In this document: piece by piece, positions 17,890 to 26,629 of the stretch
Numbering within the stretch: position 1 is the first letter of the stretch
How the letters are laid out: every line of letters starts with the position of its first letter
Program-made: the position numbers and the translations under genes
The notes under the pieces: model-generated
Databases searched by the model: none
Told to the model about the DNA's origin: nothing
What the model saw: only the letters and a program-made list of their open reading frames with translations
Origin: Sphingomonas taxi
GTDB taxonomy: Bacteria > Pseudomonadota > Alphaproteobacteria > Sphingomonadales > Sphingomonadaceae
Reading direction: 5' to 3'
Assembly: GCA_003240625.1 (NCBI GenBank)
Contig: QFMX01000012.1
Coordinates: 1 to 64,000, forward strand
DNA: 64,000 nucleotides

Positions 17890-18315
17890 TCAGTTGAAAA
17901 CCCAAAGACGGTTGAGCACGAAGCTCAGGATAGCGGCAAGAAGAACGGCGGGAATCAGCGGGATCCACGGGTGCAGATGAAGCAGCGCGGTGCCGATCCA
18001 GGTGATGACCGCGTTGAGACTCAGCCCCGCGGCCTGGACGATCACGAACTTGAAATGCCGCCCCGCCCCCGGCTCCTTCGCGTGCCCCTTGAAGCTCCAG
18101 CGGCTGTGCAGGAAGAACCCGACCACCACCGCGACCGCGAACGCGAACGGCACCGCAGCGACCGCCTGGCGTGGCGGGAAGACATAGGCGGTCAGCGGCA
18201 GGTAGACGAGCGAATAGACGACGCTGGAAATCCCGCCGGCGATGCCGAAGCGCACGAGCTGGCCGAGCACGCCGCTTGCCCGCATCTGCTCCATCTGTCG
18301 CCAAATCGCCTGCAT
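17890..18315 (-). CDS. GtrA family membrane protein
   Basis: A 141-residue protein with four predicted membrane helices (roughly residues 22-42, 50-68, 88-106, 114-136) in the GtrA layout: RFGIAGGISSVVYSLVYLP first, then HSRWSFKG in the middle loop and FVLNRLWVF at the C-terminus. Members are thought to flip undecaprenyl- or decaprenyl-linked sugars across the inner membrane. It is the first gene of a two-gene minus-strand unit with the methyltransferase, divergent from the GT-C-like gene. Confidence 0.9.
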   Translation of the reverse strand: MQAIWRQMEQMRASGVLGQLVRFGIAGGISSVVYSLVYLPLTAYVFPPRQAVAAVPFAFAVAVVVGFFLHSRWSFKGHAKEPGAGRHFKFVIVQAAGLSLNAVITWIGTALLHLHPWIPLIPAVLLAAILSFVLNRLWVFN

Positions 18316-18439
18316 GCCCGCCTTGTTCTTTACCCTCCGGCGATCGCGCCGGTGCCTTGTTCTTTACGGGCACCGCGATAGAGCGACGCTTGAGATACGC
18401 CCGCGCATCTAGAGTGCGTGCGGGCTGGAGGAAAGCGTT

Positions 18440-20227
18440 TTGGATCAGGCACCACTTCAGCGGCGGACGTTGCTGGACGAACTCGATCGGCATTGGATCG
18501 CGCTGACGCTGCTCGCCTGGGTGGCGGTGGCGGCGTGGTCGATGGTCGATCGTTGGGGCCAGATCCGCTGGCTGTCACTCGGCGATACCGACGACAACAT
18601 GCGGCTGATGCAGGTCCGCGCACTGCTCGACGGGCAGGGCTGGTACGATCTGCGCAACTACAGGATGAACCCGCCGGTCGGCTTCGACATCCACTGGAGC
18701 CGGATCGTCGACCTGCCGATCGCGGGGCTGATCCTGTTCTTCCGGCTGTTCGTGGGTAATAGCTGGGCGGAGCGGCTCGCGTGCGGGATCGCGCCGCTGT
18801 TGCCGCTGTCGATCGCGATGCTCGGCATCGGCGCGACCGTGCGGCGACTGATCAGCCCTTACGCTTGGCCACTTGCCGTGGTGGTCATGGTCGGTGCGAC
18901 CGGCACGATGCTGATGTTCATGCCCGAGCGGATCGATCATCACGGCTGGCAGCTCGCCATGCTGAGCCTGACGGTGGCGGGGCTGTGCGACACGAACGGG
19001 CGTCGCGGTGGCGCGATGGTCGGAATCGCCAGCGCGGTGTCGCTGTCGATCGGGCTGGAGCTGTTGCCGTATGCGGCGATGGCGGGGGCGATCATCGCGT
19101 TGCGCTGGGTGTGGGACCGCGCCGAGGCGGAGCGGCTGTCGATCTACGCGCTGACGCTGGGTGGCGGCAGCACGCTGGGGTTCGCGCTGTTCGCGTCGAA
19201 TGCCAACCAGGCGATGCGGTGTGATGCGCTGACGCCCGTGTGGTTGAGCGTGATGATCGCGGCGGGGATGTTGCTGTTCCTGCTCGCGCGGTTCGGGCCG
19301 GCGTCGCGGGGGGCGAGGCTTGCGCTGGCGGTTGTTGCGGGTGCGGCGATCGTTGCCGGCTTTGCGTTGGTGTTTCCGCAGTGTCTTGGGCGGCCCGAGG
19401 GGATCTCGCCCGAGTTGCAGCGCAACTGGCTGGACAATGTCCGCGAGGCCAAGCCGATCTACAAGCATAGCTTCCGGGTGGGGTTCGCGCTGGCGACGCT
19501 GCCGATCATCGGATTGATCGGGGCGATCCTTGCCGCTTGGCGGGCGCGTCGCGACGACCGGGCGGTCGGCTGGGCGGCGGTAGCGCTGTTCACCGCGTTC
19601 GCGTGCGCGATGTTGCTGTGGCAGGTCCGTGCGGGGCCGGCGGCGCAGTTGCTGGCGATTCCGGGGGCGACCGCGCTCGGGTGGCTGATCCTGCCGCGGT
19701 TGCTCGGCAATCGATCGGTGGCGGTGCGCGTGCTGGGGACGGTCGGTGCTTTCCTGATCGTGTCGGGGCTGTTTGCCGGGATGCTGATCCAGTATTTTCC
19801 GATCGACCGGCCGAAGCCGTATGAGACGCGCGTCAATTCGGCGACGGGGAACTGCCTGCGGACGACCGTGCTGCTCGCGCTAGACAAATATCCGGCGCAG
19901 ACGGTGTTCACCTTCGTCGACATGGGGCCGCGGTTGATCACGATCACGCATCACGATGCGATCGCAGGGCCGTATCACCGCAACGGCGATGCTATCCTAG
20001 ATGTGCAGCACGCGTTCGGGGGGACGCCGGACCAGGCGCACGCGATCATCAAGCGGCACGGCGCGACGATGCTGCTGCTGTGCCCGAACGCGGCGGAATC
20101 GACCAACTACAAGGCGCGCAGCCCTAAGGGATTCTATGCGCAGATGGCGAAGAACGATGTGCCGGCGTGGCTGACGCCTCTGCCGCTACCGGCGAAGTCG
20201 CCGCTGCGGTTGTTCAAGGTGGACTGA
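18440..20227 (+). CDS. Large polytopic membrane protein, putative GT-C fold glycosyltransferase (STT3/AglB-like)
   Basis: A 595-residue protein with about twelve hydrophobic segments and a C-terminal soluble part (about residues 470-595). After the first helix an acidic motif LGDTDDNMR sits near residues 46-54, and PERIDHHGWQ near 168-177 is a second acidic/His motif. Both resemble the first loops of oligosaccharyltransferase-type GT-C enzymes, which use polyprenyl-linked sugar donors. Start: TTG at 18440, chosen because GGAGGAAAG ends about 5 bases upstream; no nearby ATG is as good. I do not recognise a named family. The neighbouring gtrA and GT2 genes support a role in sugar transfer outside the membrane. 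Confidence 0.7.
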   Translation: MDQAPLQRRTLLDELDRHWIALTLLAWVAVAAWSMVDRWGQIRWLSLGDTDDNMRLMQVRALLDGQGWYDLRNYRMNPPVGFDIHWSRIVDLPIAGLILFFRLFVGNSWAERLACGIAPLLPLSIAMLGIGATVRRLISPYAWPLAVVVMVGATGTMLMFMPERIDHHGWQLAMLSLTVAGLCDTNGRRGGAMVGIASAVSLSIGLELLPYAAMAGAIIALRWVWDRAEAERLSIYALTLGGGSTLGFALFASNANQAMRCDALTPVWLSVMIAAGMLLFLLARFGPASRGARLALAVVAGAAIVAGFALVFPQCLGRPEGISPELQRNWLDNVREAKPIYKHSFRVGFALATLPIIGLIGAILAAWRARRDDRAVGWAAVALFTAFACAMLLWQVRAGPAAQLLAIPGATALGWLILPRLLGNRSVAVRVLGTVGAFLIVSGLFAGMLIQYFPIDRPKPYETRVNSATGNCLRTTVLLALDKYPAQTVFTFVDMGPRLITITHHDAIAGPYHRNGDAILDVQHAFGGTPDQAHAIIKRHGATMLLLCPNAAESTNYKARSPKGFYAQMAKNDVPAWLTPLPLPAKSPLRLFKVD

Positions 20228-20235
20228 CCTTAGCC

Positions 20236-20318
20236 CGTCATCCTGACGAAAGTCAGGATCCAGAGCCATTGGCGATACCGCTCTTGGCTCTGGATCCTGG
20301 GTCGAGCCCAGGATGACG
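20236..20318. repeat. Inverted repeat, CGTCATCCTGACGAAAGTCAGGAT type
   Basis: Left arm begins CGTCATCCTGACGAAAGTCA and the right arm ends GAGCCCAGGATGACG; CCAGAGCC / GGCTCTGG pair inside. The same unit occurs at 23624 and 46906. It lies between the convergent GT-C-like and marC genes and could serve as a bidirectional transcription stop. Confidence 0.85.
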
Positions 20319-20320
20319 AA

Positions 20321-20941
20321 TCAGTGCAGCACCACCGACAGGCCGTCGAGTACGAACTGCACCGCGAGCGCCGCTAGCAGCACGCCGAGCAACCGCGTGA
20401 TCACCGCCTCGATCTTTGCGCCGAGGATCCGCATGATCGGGCCGGCAGCAAGCAGCGCGACCAAGGTCAGCAGCAGGATCGTCACCATCGCGCCGAGCAC
20501 GACCAGCGAGCGCTCGATGCCGCTGTTGCGGCTCATCAACAGCATCACCGACGCGATCGAGCCTGGGCCCGCGATCATCGGCATCGCCATCGGAAAGATC
20601 GAGACGTCCTCGACCTCGGGATCGCTCGCGACCTTGGCGGCGCGGTCCTCACGGCGTTCGGTGCGCTTTTCGAACACCATTTCGAGCGCGATCAGGAACA
20701 GCATGATGCCGCCGGCGATGCGGAAACTCGCGAGGCTGATGCCGAGGCCCTTGAGCAACGCCTCGCCAAACAATGCGAAGACGAACAGGATCAGCGCGGA
20801 CACGCCGACCGCACGGATCGCCATCGCCCGCTTCTGGAGGGACGAAGCGCTCGCCGACAGCCCCGCATAGATCGGCGCGCAGCCGGGGGGATCGATGACC
20901 ACGAAAAAGGTGATCAGCGACGAGATATAGAGTTCGATCAT
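20321..20941 (-). CDS. MarC family integral membrane protein
   Basis: A 206-residue protein with six hydrophobic segments. FFVVIDPPGCAPIYAGL near residues 12-28 is the MarC/NAAT signature (proline-rich end of helix 1), and FRIAGGIMLFLIALEMVF near 75 marks helix 3. The family's transport function is unsettled; old names about multiple antibiotic resistance are not supported. The ATG overlaps the folD stop by four bases (ATGA), so it is the last gene of a yggT-DUF167-folD-marC unit. Confidence 0.9.
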   Translation of the reverse strand: MIELYISSLITFFVVIDPPGCAPIYAGLSASASSLQKRAMAIRAVGVSALILFVFALFGEALLKGLGISLASFRIAGGIMLFLIALEMVFEKRTERREDRAAKVASDPEVEDVSIFPMAMPMIAGPGSIASVMLLMSRNSGIERSLVVLGAMVTILLLTLVALLAAGPIMRILGAKIEAVITRLLGVLLAALAVQFVLDGLSVVLH

Positions 20942-21813
20942 AGCGCGGCCTCGTCGATCATGACGCCTTCGCGGCGGCCTGCAGAGACCAGCGTGTTACG
21001 CAGCAGGCACGCGATCGTCATCGGCCCGACGCCGCCCGGTACCGGCGTGATCGCGCCCGCGATGTCGACCGCACTGGCGAAATCGACATCGCCGACGAGA
21101 CCCGAGTCGGTGCGGTTGATGCCGACGTCGATGACGGTCGCGCCGGGCTTGAGCCAGTCGCCCTTGATCATCTGCGGGATGCCGACCGCGGCCACGACGA
21201 TGTCGGCGCGGCGGATGTGTGTGGGGACGTCCTTGGTGCGGCTATGGACGACTGTGACGGTGCAGCTCTCGCGGAGCAGCAGTTGCGCCATCGGCTTGCC
21301 GACGATGTTGGAGCGACCGACGACGACCGCTTCCAACCCACTCAAGCTCGGCAGCACGCTCTTCAACAGCATGACGCAGCCGAGCGGCGTGCAGGGGACG
21401 AAGCCCGGCAGACCGGTCGCGAGTCGGCCGGCGTTGATCGGGTGGAAGCCGTCGACGTCCTTGTCGGGGTCGATGGCGGCGATCACCGTCTGCTCGTCGA
21501 TATGTTTCGGCAGGGGCAATTGGACGAGGATGCCGTCGATCGTCGGGTCGGCGTTGAGCGTCGCGACCAGCGCGAGCAGGTCTTGGGCCGGGACGTCGGC
21601 GGGGAGCCGGTGCTCGATGCTCTCCATCCCGGCCTCGCGCGTCGCCTTGCCCTTCGATCGGACATAGACGTTCGAGGCGGGGTCCTCGCCGACCAGCACG
21701 ACGGCGAGGCCGGGCGCGCGGCCCGCCTGCGCCCTGAAGGCGGTGACGCCGTCTGCGATACGGGCCCGGAGGCTGGCGGCGAAGGCTTTGCCGTCGATGA
21801 TGGTCGCGCTCAT
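20938..21813 (-). CDS. folD: Bifunctional methylenetetrahydrofolate dehydrogenase / methenyltetrahydrofolate cyclohydrolase
   Basis: Interconverts 5,10-methylene- and 10-formyl-tetrahydrofolate using NADP, supplying one-carbon units. The 291-residue length is normal. Visible motifs: VGEDPASNVYVRSKGKA near residue 42-58 with the catalytic Lys, QLPLPKHID near 99, GRSNIVGKPMAQLLL near 168 (NADP loop) and PVPGGVGPMTIACLL near 264. It overlaps marC downstream by four bases and follows DUF167 by 11 bp. folP and folK are elsewhere in the window. Confidence 0.96.
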   Translation of the reverse strand: MSATIIDGKAFAASLRARIADGVTAFRAQAGRAPGLAVVLVGEDPASNVYVRSKGKATREAGMESIEHRLPADVPAQDLLALVATLNADPTIDGILVQLPLPKHIDEQTVIAAIDPDKDVDGFHPINAGRLATGLPGFVPCTPLGCVMLLKSVLPSLSGLEAVVVGRSNIVGKPMAQLLLRESCTVTVVHSRTKDVPTHIRRADIVVAAVGIPQMIKGDWLKPGATVIDVGINRTDSGLVGDVDFASAVDIAGAITPVPGGVGPMTIACLLRNTLVSAGRREGVMIDEAAL

Positions 21814-21824
21814 GCCCGCGGTCC

Positions 21825-22121
21825 TTAAAGACCGGCGGCGATTTCCGCCAGCGTAGCGACATCACCGACGATGTGCAGGCGCTTCAAGCGGGCGGTCTCG
21901 CCAGCGACGATCGTTACGGCGCGCTTGGGTACGCCGAAAGTCTTGGCGACGAGGGCGACCAGCCCGGCGTTCGCGGCGCCATCGACGGGAGCGGCTGCCA
22001 GTCGCGCGGCGAAATGCTCGGGCGTTCCGGCGGCGAGAGCGTCGCGACCGCCGCGCGGGGTTACCCGGACAGCGATCGCCAAGCCGTCATCGACCGCGCG
22101 CCAGGCTGCCGGCCCGATCAA
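21825..22121 (-). CDS. DUF167 (YggU) family protein
   Basis: About 98 residues with the YggU/DUF167 pattern: LAIAVRVTPRGGRDAL near residue 13, then AAPVDGAANAGLVALVAKTFGVPK near 42-65 (in part: APVDGAANAGLVALVAKTF) and VTIVAGETARLKRLHIVG. The function is not known. No ATG fits; a TTG at 22119-22121 overlaps the TGA of yggT (TTGA), suggesting re-initiation by ribosomes finishing yggT. The frame stays open further upstream but that part is a shadow of yggT. The yggT-yggU pairing is a widely conserved neighbourhood. Confidence 0.85.
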   Translation of the reverse strand: MIGPAAWRAVDDGLAIAVRVTPRGGRDALAAGTPEHFAARLAAAPVDGAANAGLVALVAKTFGVPKRAVTIVAGETARLKRLHIVGDVATLAEIAAGL

Positions 22122-22420
22122 TAGGCCGCGACGAGGTAGTTCTGCGCGATGTTCGGGATGACGATGTTGGTCAGGATGTAGAGGATCAGCAGCACGACCA
22201 GCGGCGACAGATCGAGCGCGCCGAAATCGGGCAGGATGCGGCGGATCGGGCGGTACAGCGGCTCGGTGATCTTCTGCAGCGCGTTCCAGACCGTACGGAC
22301 GAAATCGCTGTGCGTGTTGATGACGTTGAACGCGATCAGCCAAGACAGGATCGCCTGGATGACGATGACCCACCAGACGAGGTTGAGCAGCAACTGGACG
22401 ATCTGAAGAAGGGCGATCAA
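22118..22420 (-). CDS. YggT family membrane protein
   Basis: A 100-residue protein with two long hydrophobic helices (about residues 2-28 and 72-95) and the central signature TEPLYRPIRRILPDFGALD, typical of YggT. The family is linked to osmotic tolerance and envelope/division clusters, but its role is poorly defined. It heads the minus-strand unit that continues into DUF167, folD and marC, and is separated from argB by a palindromic repeat. Confidence 0.9.
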   Translation of the reverse strand: MIALLQIVQLLLNLVWWVIVIQAILSWLIAFNVINTHSDFVRTVWNALQKITEPLYRPIRRILPDFGALDLSPLVVLLILYILTNIVIPNIAQNYLVAAY

Positions 22421-22508
22421 GGCAAGGGTCTCCGCTGGTGTATTGCCGATATAAGGTGGCGGGGGGAGAACGAGAAGCCCTAGGTCGTGACGATGTTTAC
22501 CGCCTTCA

Positions 22509-22620
22509 TCCTCCCCTGAAAGGGGAGGTGGCGCGCAGCGACGGAGGGGTATCGCCCTATCGAGAGCGGGTCACCCCTCCGTCAGCGCTGCGCGCTGCCA
22601 CCTCCCCTGCCAGGGGAGGA
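22509..22620. repeat. Palindromic repeat doublet, CCTCCCCT...AGGGGAGG type
   Basis: TCCTCCCCTGAAAGGGGAGG and CCTCCCCTGCCAGGGGAGGA as outer hairpins with GACGGAGGGGT / ACCCCTCCGTC inside. It occupies most of the 227-bp argB-yggT gap; both genes are on the minus strand, so the element could attenuate read-through. Confidence 0.9.
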
Positions 22621-22647
22621 TTGGCGAAAAATGGTCCGGCTTCCCCC

Positions 22648-23565
22648 TTACCGCGTCCGCCCGTTAGCGCTGACCAGCGTGCCGGCACCCTGCTTGGTGA
22701 AAATCTCCAACAGCATCGCGTGGGGTACGCGGCCGTCGATGATCACCGCGGCGTCGACGCCCGATTCGACCGCCGCGACGCAGGTGTCGAGCTTGGGGAT
22801 CATGCCGCCGGTCACGGTGCCGTCGGCGCGGAGTTCGGCGATCCGCGCAGGATCGAGGTCGGTGAGCAGCTCGCCCTGCTTGTCGAGCACGCCGACGATG
22901 TCGGTCAGCAGGAAGAACCGCGCCGCGCCCATCGCGGCGGCGATCGCGCCTGCCATCGTGTCGGCGTTGATGTTGTAGGTGTGGCCGTCGGCGCCGATGC
23001 CGATCGGGGCGATCACCGGGATGATGTCGGCGGCGATCAGCGTGTCGAGGATCGTCCGGTCGACCGCGATCGGCTCGCCGACGAAGCCCAAGTCGACGTG
23101 ACGCTCGATCCCCTGGAGCTTGTCGGGCTCGCGGCCGTGGCCGACTTTCTGCGCGAGGACTAAGCCGGCGTCCTTGCCCGAAATGCCGACCGCGCGGCCG
23201 CCGGCCTGGCCGATCCAGCCGACGATTTCCTTGTTGATCGAGCCGGCCAGAACCATCTCGGCGATCTGCGCGGTTTCCGCATCGGTGACGCGCAGGCCGT
23301 CGACGAAGCGCGACTCCACGCCCAGCCGCTTGAGCATCGCGCCGATCTGAGGCCCGCCGCCGTGGACGACGACCGGGTTGATGCCGACTGCCTTCAGCAG
23401 CACCATGTCCTCGGCGAAATCGCGCTGCAGCTCAGGGTCGCCCATCGCGTGGCCGCCGTATTTCACGACGAACGTCTTGCCGGCGTAACGCTGAAGATAC
23501 GGCAGCGCCTCGGTGAGCGTTTCCGCCTTGGCGAGCAGGGCGGGATCGGGCGTGTGATCGGTCAT
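22648..23565 (-). CDS. argB: Acetylglutamate kinase
   Basis: Phosphorylates N-acetylglutamate, the second step of arginine synthesis. The 305-residue length suits the longer, usually arginine-sensitive group. Motifs: FVVKYGGHAMGD near residue 32, VHGGGPQIGAMLKRLG near 68, GISGKDAGLV near 127 and NINADTMAGAIAAAMGA near 197 (in part: NADTMAGAIAAAMGA). It is transcribed as an independent gene; no other arg genes are nearby. Inverted repeats lie on both sides. Confidence 0.96.
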   Translation of the reverse strand: MTDHTPDPALLAKAETLTEALPYLQRYAGKTFVVKYGGHAMGDPELQRDFAEDMVLLKAVGINPVVVHGGGPQIGAMLKRLGVESRFVDGLRVTDAETAQIAEMVLAGSINKEIVGWIGQAGGRAVGISGKDAGLVLAQKVGHGREPDKLQGIERHVDLGFVGEPIAVDRTILDTLIAADIIPVIAPIGIGADGHTYNINADTMAGAIAAAMGAARFFLLTDIVGVLDKQGELLTDLDPARIAELRADGTVTGGMIPKLDTCVAAVESGVDAAVIIDGRVPHAMLLEIFTKQGAGTLVSANGRTR

Positions 23566-23623
23566 GCCGATCCCTTAGACAGTCAAGGGAGGTAGCGAAA
23601 GCATCACCGCGTATCACCAATTC

Positions 23624-23705
23624 CGTCATCCTGACGAAAGTCAGGACCCAGGATCACGAACGGGGTCCCTTGCGGCTCTGGGTCCTGACTTTCGTCAGGA
23701 TGACG
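23624..23705. repeat. Inverted repeat, CGTCATCCTGACGAAAGTCAGGA type
   Basis: The arms CGTCATCCTGACGAAAGTCA and TGACTTTCGTCAGGATGACG are complete and nearly perfect, with GGACCCAGGA / GCTCTGGGTCC inside. This is the most symmetrical copy of the family also found at 20236 and 46906. Confidence 0.9.
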
Positions 23706-23714
23706 GAGAGAGTG

Positions 23715-24362
23715 TTATGCCCGGTCCAGCCGGCGCCCCAATCGCACGAAGAACGTGATCAGGAACGGCACCAACACGATCGACAGCACGACCTTGGTTA
23801 GCATCTGCCCCTCCATGAGCCCGAGGATCGGCCGCTCGCCCAGGAACGAGATGGTGATGAACAAGATCGTGTCGATGATCTGCGAGATGATGCTCGCGAT
23901 CATGCCGCGGAGCCATACGAGCTTGCCCTCGCCGCTGCCGACCTGTCCCGACAGCTTCGAGAAGATCAGCACGTTGAGCGTCTGCGAGATGCCGTAGGAG
24001 ATCAGCCCGGCGATCATCATCCGCGAACTCTGGCCGACCACGATCGGGAACGCGTCGACCGCGGGCGGGTACATCCCCGGATCGTGCGGCAGTGCCAGCA
24101 CCAGGTGGATCAGCGCCGCCGATACCAGCAACGGGATGAACCCGAGCCGGACGAGGAACGTCGCGGTCTTCTGGCCGTGCAGCTCGGAGATCGCGCTGCT
24201 CAGCACCACCAGCAGCAGGAAACCGAAGATCCCCGCCTCGACCGCGAGCGGGCCGAGCGCGACCTGTTTCACCCCCAGCACGCCGGCGATGCACACCATG
24301 CCGCCGTACAGAACCGAGAAAACGAAGAGCGAACGCGGAAACGCGGGAATAGGCTTGTCCAT
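23715..24362 (-). CDS. Queuosine precursor transporter (YhhQ family)
   Basis: A 215-residue protein with six or seven hydrophobic segments. The order of motifs fits the YhhQ/DUF165 family: an acidic/His turn SSAISELHGQKTA near residue 53, then SRMMIAGLISYGISQTLNV (in part) near 112, and ISQIIDTILFITISFLG near 157. YhhQ imports 7-cyano-7-deazaguanine or 7-aminomethyl-7-deazaguanine for queuosine in tRNA. I take the ATG at 24362 (MDKPIPAFPRSL); an in-frame start at 24413 lacks support. It is divergent from the nucleoside transporter gene. Confidence 0.87.
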   Translation of the reverse strand: MDKPIPAFPRSLFVFSVLYGGMVCIAGVLGVKQVALGPLAVEAGIFGFLLLVVLSSAISELHGQKTATFLVRLGFIPLLVSAALIHLVLALPHDPGMYPPAVDAFPIVVGQSSRMMIAGLISYGISQTLNVLIFSKLSGQVGSGEGKLVWLRGMIASIISQIIDTILFITISFLGERPILGLMEGQMLTKVVLSIVLVPFLITFFVRLGRRLDRA

Positions 24363-24501
24363 CGCCCGGGACGCTAGCGCAAACCGCTGCGCCGTCAAAT
24401 GACTAGCCCTCAAATGACTGGCGAGCGCCGCGCACCCGTGTCATGTCGGTCGCTTGCGCGGCCGGGGGGCGGCGCGTGTCAGTCAAAAATGCAGGGCGTC
24501 C

Positions 24502-25767
24502 ATGGAAAGACTAGTCATCGGCCTTGCAGGCATCGCCGTCATTCTGGGCATCGCCGTGCTGTTGTCGAGCGACCGCCGCGCGATCCGCCTGCGCATCGTC
24601 GGCGCGGCGTTCGCGTTGCAGGCCGGGATCGCGGTGCTCGTGCTGTATTCGAGCTTCGGCAAGGTGGTGCTCGGCGAGATGTCGGGCGGGGTCGCCAACC
24701 TGCTGGGTTATTCGCAGAAGGGCACCGAATTCCTGTTCGGCAAGATGGCGACGCCCGAGATCGGCGGGCAAAGCTTTGCGATCGCCGCGCTGCCGGTGAT
24801 CATCTTCTTCGCCAGCCTCGTCTCGATCCTCTATTATCTCGGCATCATGCAGCTGGTGGTGCGCTGGGTCGGCGGGGGGATCGAGAAGGTCATCGGCGTC
24901 TCGAAGGTCGAATCTTTGTGCGCGGCGGCGAACATCTTCGTCGGCCAGAGCGAATCGCCGCTGGTGATCCGGCCGTATCTCGCAGGCCTCACCCCGGCGC
25001 AGTTGTTCACGGTGATGACGAGCGGGATGGCGGGCGTCGCGGGGACGATCCTCGCGGCGTATGCGTCGATGGGCATCCGGATCGATTACTTGCTCGCCGC
25101 GAGCTTCATGGCGGCGCCGGGCGGAATCCTGATGGCGAAGATCATTATGCCCGACCGCATCATGCCGCCCGAAGGCGAACTCGCGCTTGGCGATTTGCCG
25201 GGTGAATCGTCCGCGGGCGAACCCATGCCGCAAGCCACGCACGACGAAGAGAAGCCCGCCAACCTGATCATGGCCGCCGCCCAGGGCGCGCAGACCGGCG
25301 TGCGCTTGGCCGTCGCGGTCGGCGCGATGGTGCTGGCGTTCGTGGCGCTGGTGGCACTCGCGAACGGGCTGCTCGGCGGGCTCGGCAACATGATCGGGCT
25401 GCCGGGGCTGAGCTTCCAGGGGCTGCTCGGCTATGTCTTCGCGCCGATCATGTTCCTGCTGAACGTGCCGTGGAGCGAGGCGGGGATCGCCGGCGGGCTG
25501 TTCGGGCAGAAGATCGTGCTGAACGAATTCGTCGCGTACATTTCACTCGGCACGCAGACCGGGCTCAGCCCGCGGACGATCGCGGTGATCACCTTCTCGC
25601 TGTGCGGGTTCGCGAACTTTTCGTCGATCGCGATCCAGATGGCGGTGACCGGCAGCCTCGCGCCGAACCAGCGGCCGATGATCGCCAAGCTCGGCCTGCG
25701 CGCGCTGGCGGCAGGGAGTCTGGCGAACCTGATGTCGGCCGCGCTCGCGGGTCTGCTGATCGGCTGA
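24502..25767 (+). CDS. Concentrative nucleoside transporter (CNT/NupC family)
   Basis: Imports nucleosides with H+ or Na+. About 421 residues from the ATG at 24502 (the frame is open to 24454). The core motifs are all present: VGQSESPLVIRPYL near residue 148, TVMTSGMAGVAGTILAAYASMG (in part: TSGMAGVAGTILAAY) near 172, EAGIAGGLFGQKIVLNEFVAY near 324 (in part: GLFGQKIVLNEFVAY) and CGFANFSSIAIQ near 370. The Gly-Gln-Ser-Glu-Ser motif binds the nucleoside ribose. Substrate range cannot be read from sequence. A palindromic repeat follows the stop. Confidence 0.93.
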   Translation: MERLVIGLAGIAVILGIAVLLSSDRRAIRLRIVGAAFALQAGIAVLVLYSSFGKVVLGEMSGGVANLLGYSQKGTEFLFGKMATPEIGGQSFAIAALPVIIFFASLVSILYYLGIMQLVVRWVGGGIEKVIGVSKVESLCAAANIFVGQSESPLVIRPYLAGLTPAQLFTVMTSGMAGVAGTILAAYASMGIRIDYLLAASFMAAPGGILMAKIIMPDRIMPPEGELALGDLPGESSAGEPMPQATHDEEKPANLIMAAAQGAQTGVRLAVAVGAMVLAFVALVALANGLLGGLGNMIGLPGLSFQGLLGYVFAPIMFLLNVPWSEAGIAGGLFGQKIVLNEFVAYISLGTQTGLSPRTIAVITFSLCGFANFSSIAIQMAVTGSLAPNQRPMIAKLGLRALAAGSLANLMSAALAGLLIG

Positions 25768-25773
25768 CTTTCG

Positions 25774-25890
25774 ATCCTCCCCTGCAAGGGGAGGTGGCAG
25801 CCGCTTGGCTGACGGAGGGGTATCGCCCTCTCGACAGCGCACTACCCCTCCGTCTGGCTACGCCAGCCACCTCCCCTCGCAGGGGAGGAG
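25774..25890. repeat. Palindromic repeat doublet, CCTCCCCT...AGGGGAGG type
   Basis: Outer hairpins TCCTCCCCTGCAAGGGGAGG and CCTCCCCTCGCAGGGGAGGA; inner arms TGACGGAGGGGT / ACCCCTCCGTC. It lies in the convergent gap between the nucleoside transporter and the fasciclin gene. Confidence 0.9.
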
Positions 25891-25908
25891 AGGCGCCCCT
25901 AAACGCAA

Positions 25909-25971
25909 TCGGGCCCGCCACCTTCCGGCGACGGGCCCGACGACACTGCCTCGCGGGGGGACGCGAGGCAG
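25909..25971 (-). terminator. Two tandem hairpins downstream of the fasciclin gene
   Basis: Hairpin 1: TCGGGCCCG (25909-25917) with CGGGCCCGA (25932-25940). Hairpin 2: CTGCCTCGCG (25946-25955) with CGCGAGGCAG (25962-25971), a perfect 10-bp stem with a 6-base loop. They begin 20 bp after the fasciclin stop on the minus strand. There is no T-run, so they may protect the mRNA 3' end rather than terminate. Confidence 0.6.
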
Positions 25972-25991
25972 CTATCTCGTATGATGGCCGA

Positions 25992-26546
25992 TTACGGCAG
26001 CATCACCGTGTCGATGACGTGAATCACGCCGTTCGACTGCATGACGTTGGCGATCGTGACGCGGCCCTTGTGGCCCTTGCCGTCCATGATGCCCCAGCCG
26101 GTGCCGGCCTTCTTGAACATCAGCGGCTCGCCCTGCACGGTGGTGTAGGTCGCGGTGCCGCCGTTCGCCTTCGCCTTGGCGGCGATGTCGGCGGCGGTGA
26201 TCGTGCCGGGGACGACGTGATAGGTCAGCACGGCAGACAGCTGCGCCTTGTTCTCGGGCTTGAGCAGCGTGTCGACAGTGCCGGCGGGCAACTTCTTGAA
26301 CGCGGCATTGGTCGGCGCGAACACCGTGAACGGACCCGGGCCCGACAGCGTCTCGACCAGGCCGGCGGCCTTCACCGCGGCGACCAGCGTCGTGTGATCC
26401 TTCGAATTGACCGCGTTCTCGACGATCGTCTTGGTCGGGTACATCGCGGCGCCGCCGACCATGGGATTGGTCTGCGCGGCGACGATCGCACTGCCGCTGA
26501 CGGCGATGGCGGCGGCGACGATCGCGGTACGAAACACGTGATTCAC
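25992..26546 (-). CDS. Secreted fasciclin-domain protein
   Basis: A 184-residue protein with a cleavable signal peptide (VFRTAIVAAAIAVSGSAIVAAQ, quoted in part: AIVAAAIAVSGSAIVAAQ) and one FAS1 domain (about residues 38-184). Domain marks are TLVAAVKAAGLVETLSGPGP, FTVFAPTNAAFKKLP, YHVVPGTI and the closing NGVIHVIDTVMLP. FAS1 proteins act in adhesion or as extracellular matrix components; the precise role in sphingomonads is unknown. A strong hairpin pair follows the gene, suggesting a stable, abundant monocistronic message. Confidence 0.93.
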   Translation of the reverse strand: MNHVFRTAIVAAAIAVSGSAIVAAQTNPMVGGAAMYPTKTIVENAVNSKDHTTLVAAVKAAGLVETLSGPGPFTVFAPTNAAFKKLPAGTVDTLLKPENKAQLSAVLTYHVVPGTITAADIAAKAKANGGTATYTTVQGEPLMFKKAGTGWGIMDGKGHKGRVTIANVMQSNGVIHVIDTVMLP

Positions 26547-26629
26547 GGCATGCTCTCCTGCACTGCGCCGGTCGGCCGACGCTTCTGCGGGAAGATACGG
26601 CCGGATCGAGGGAATGATGCAGCCGCGTT

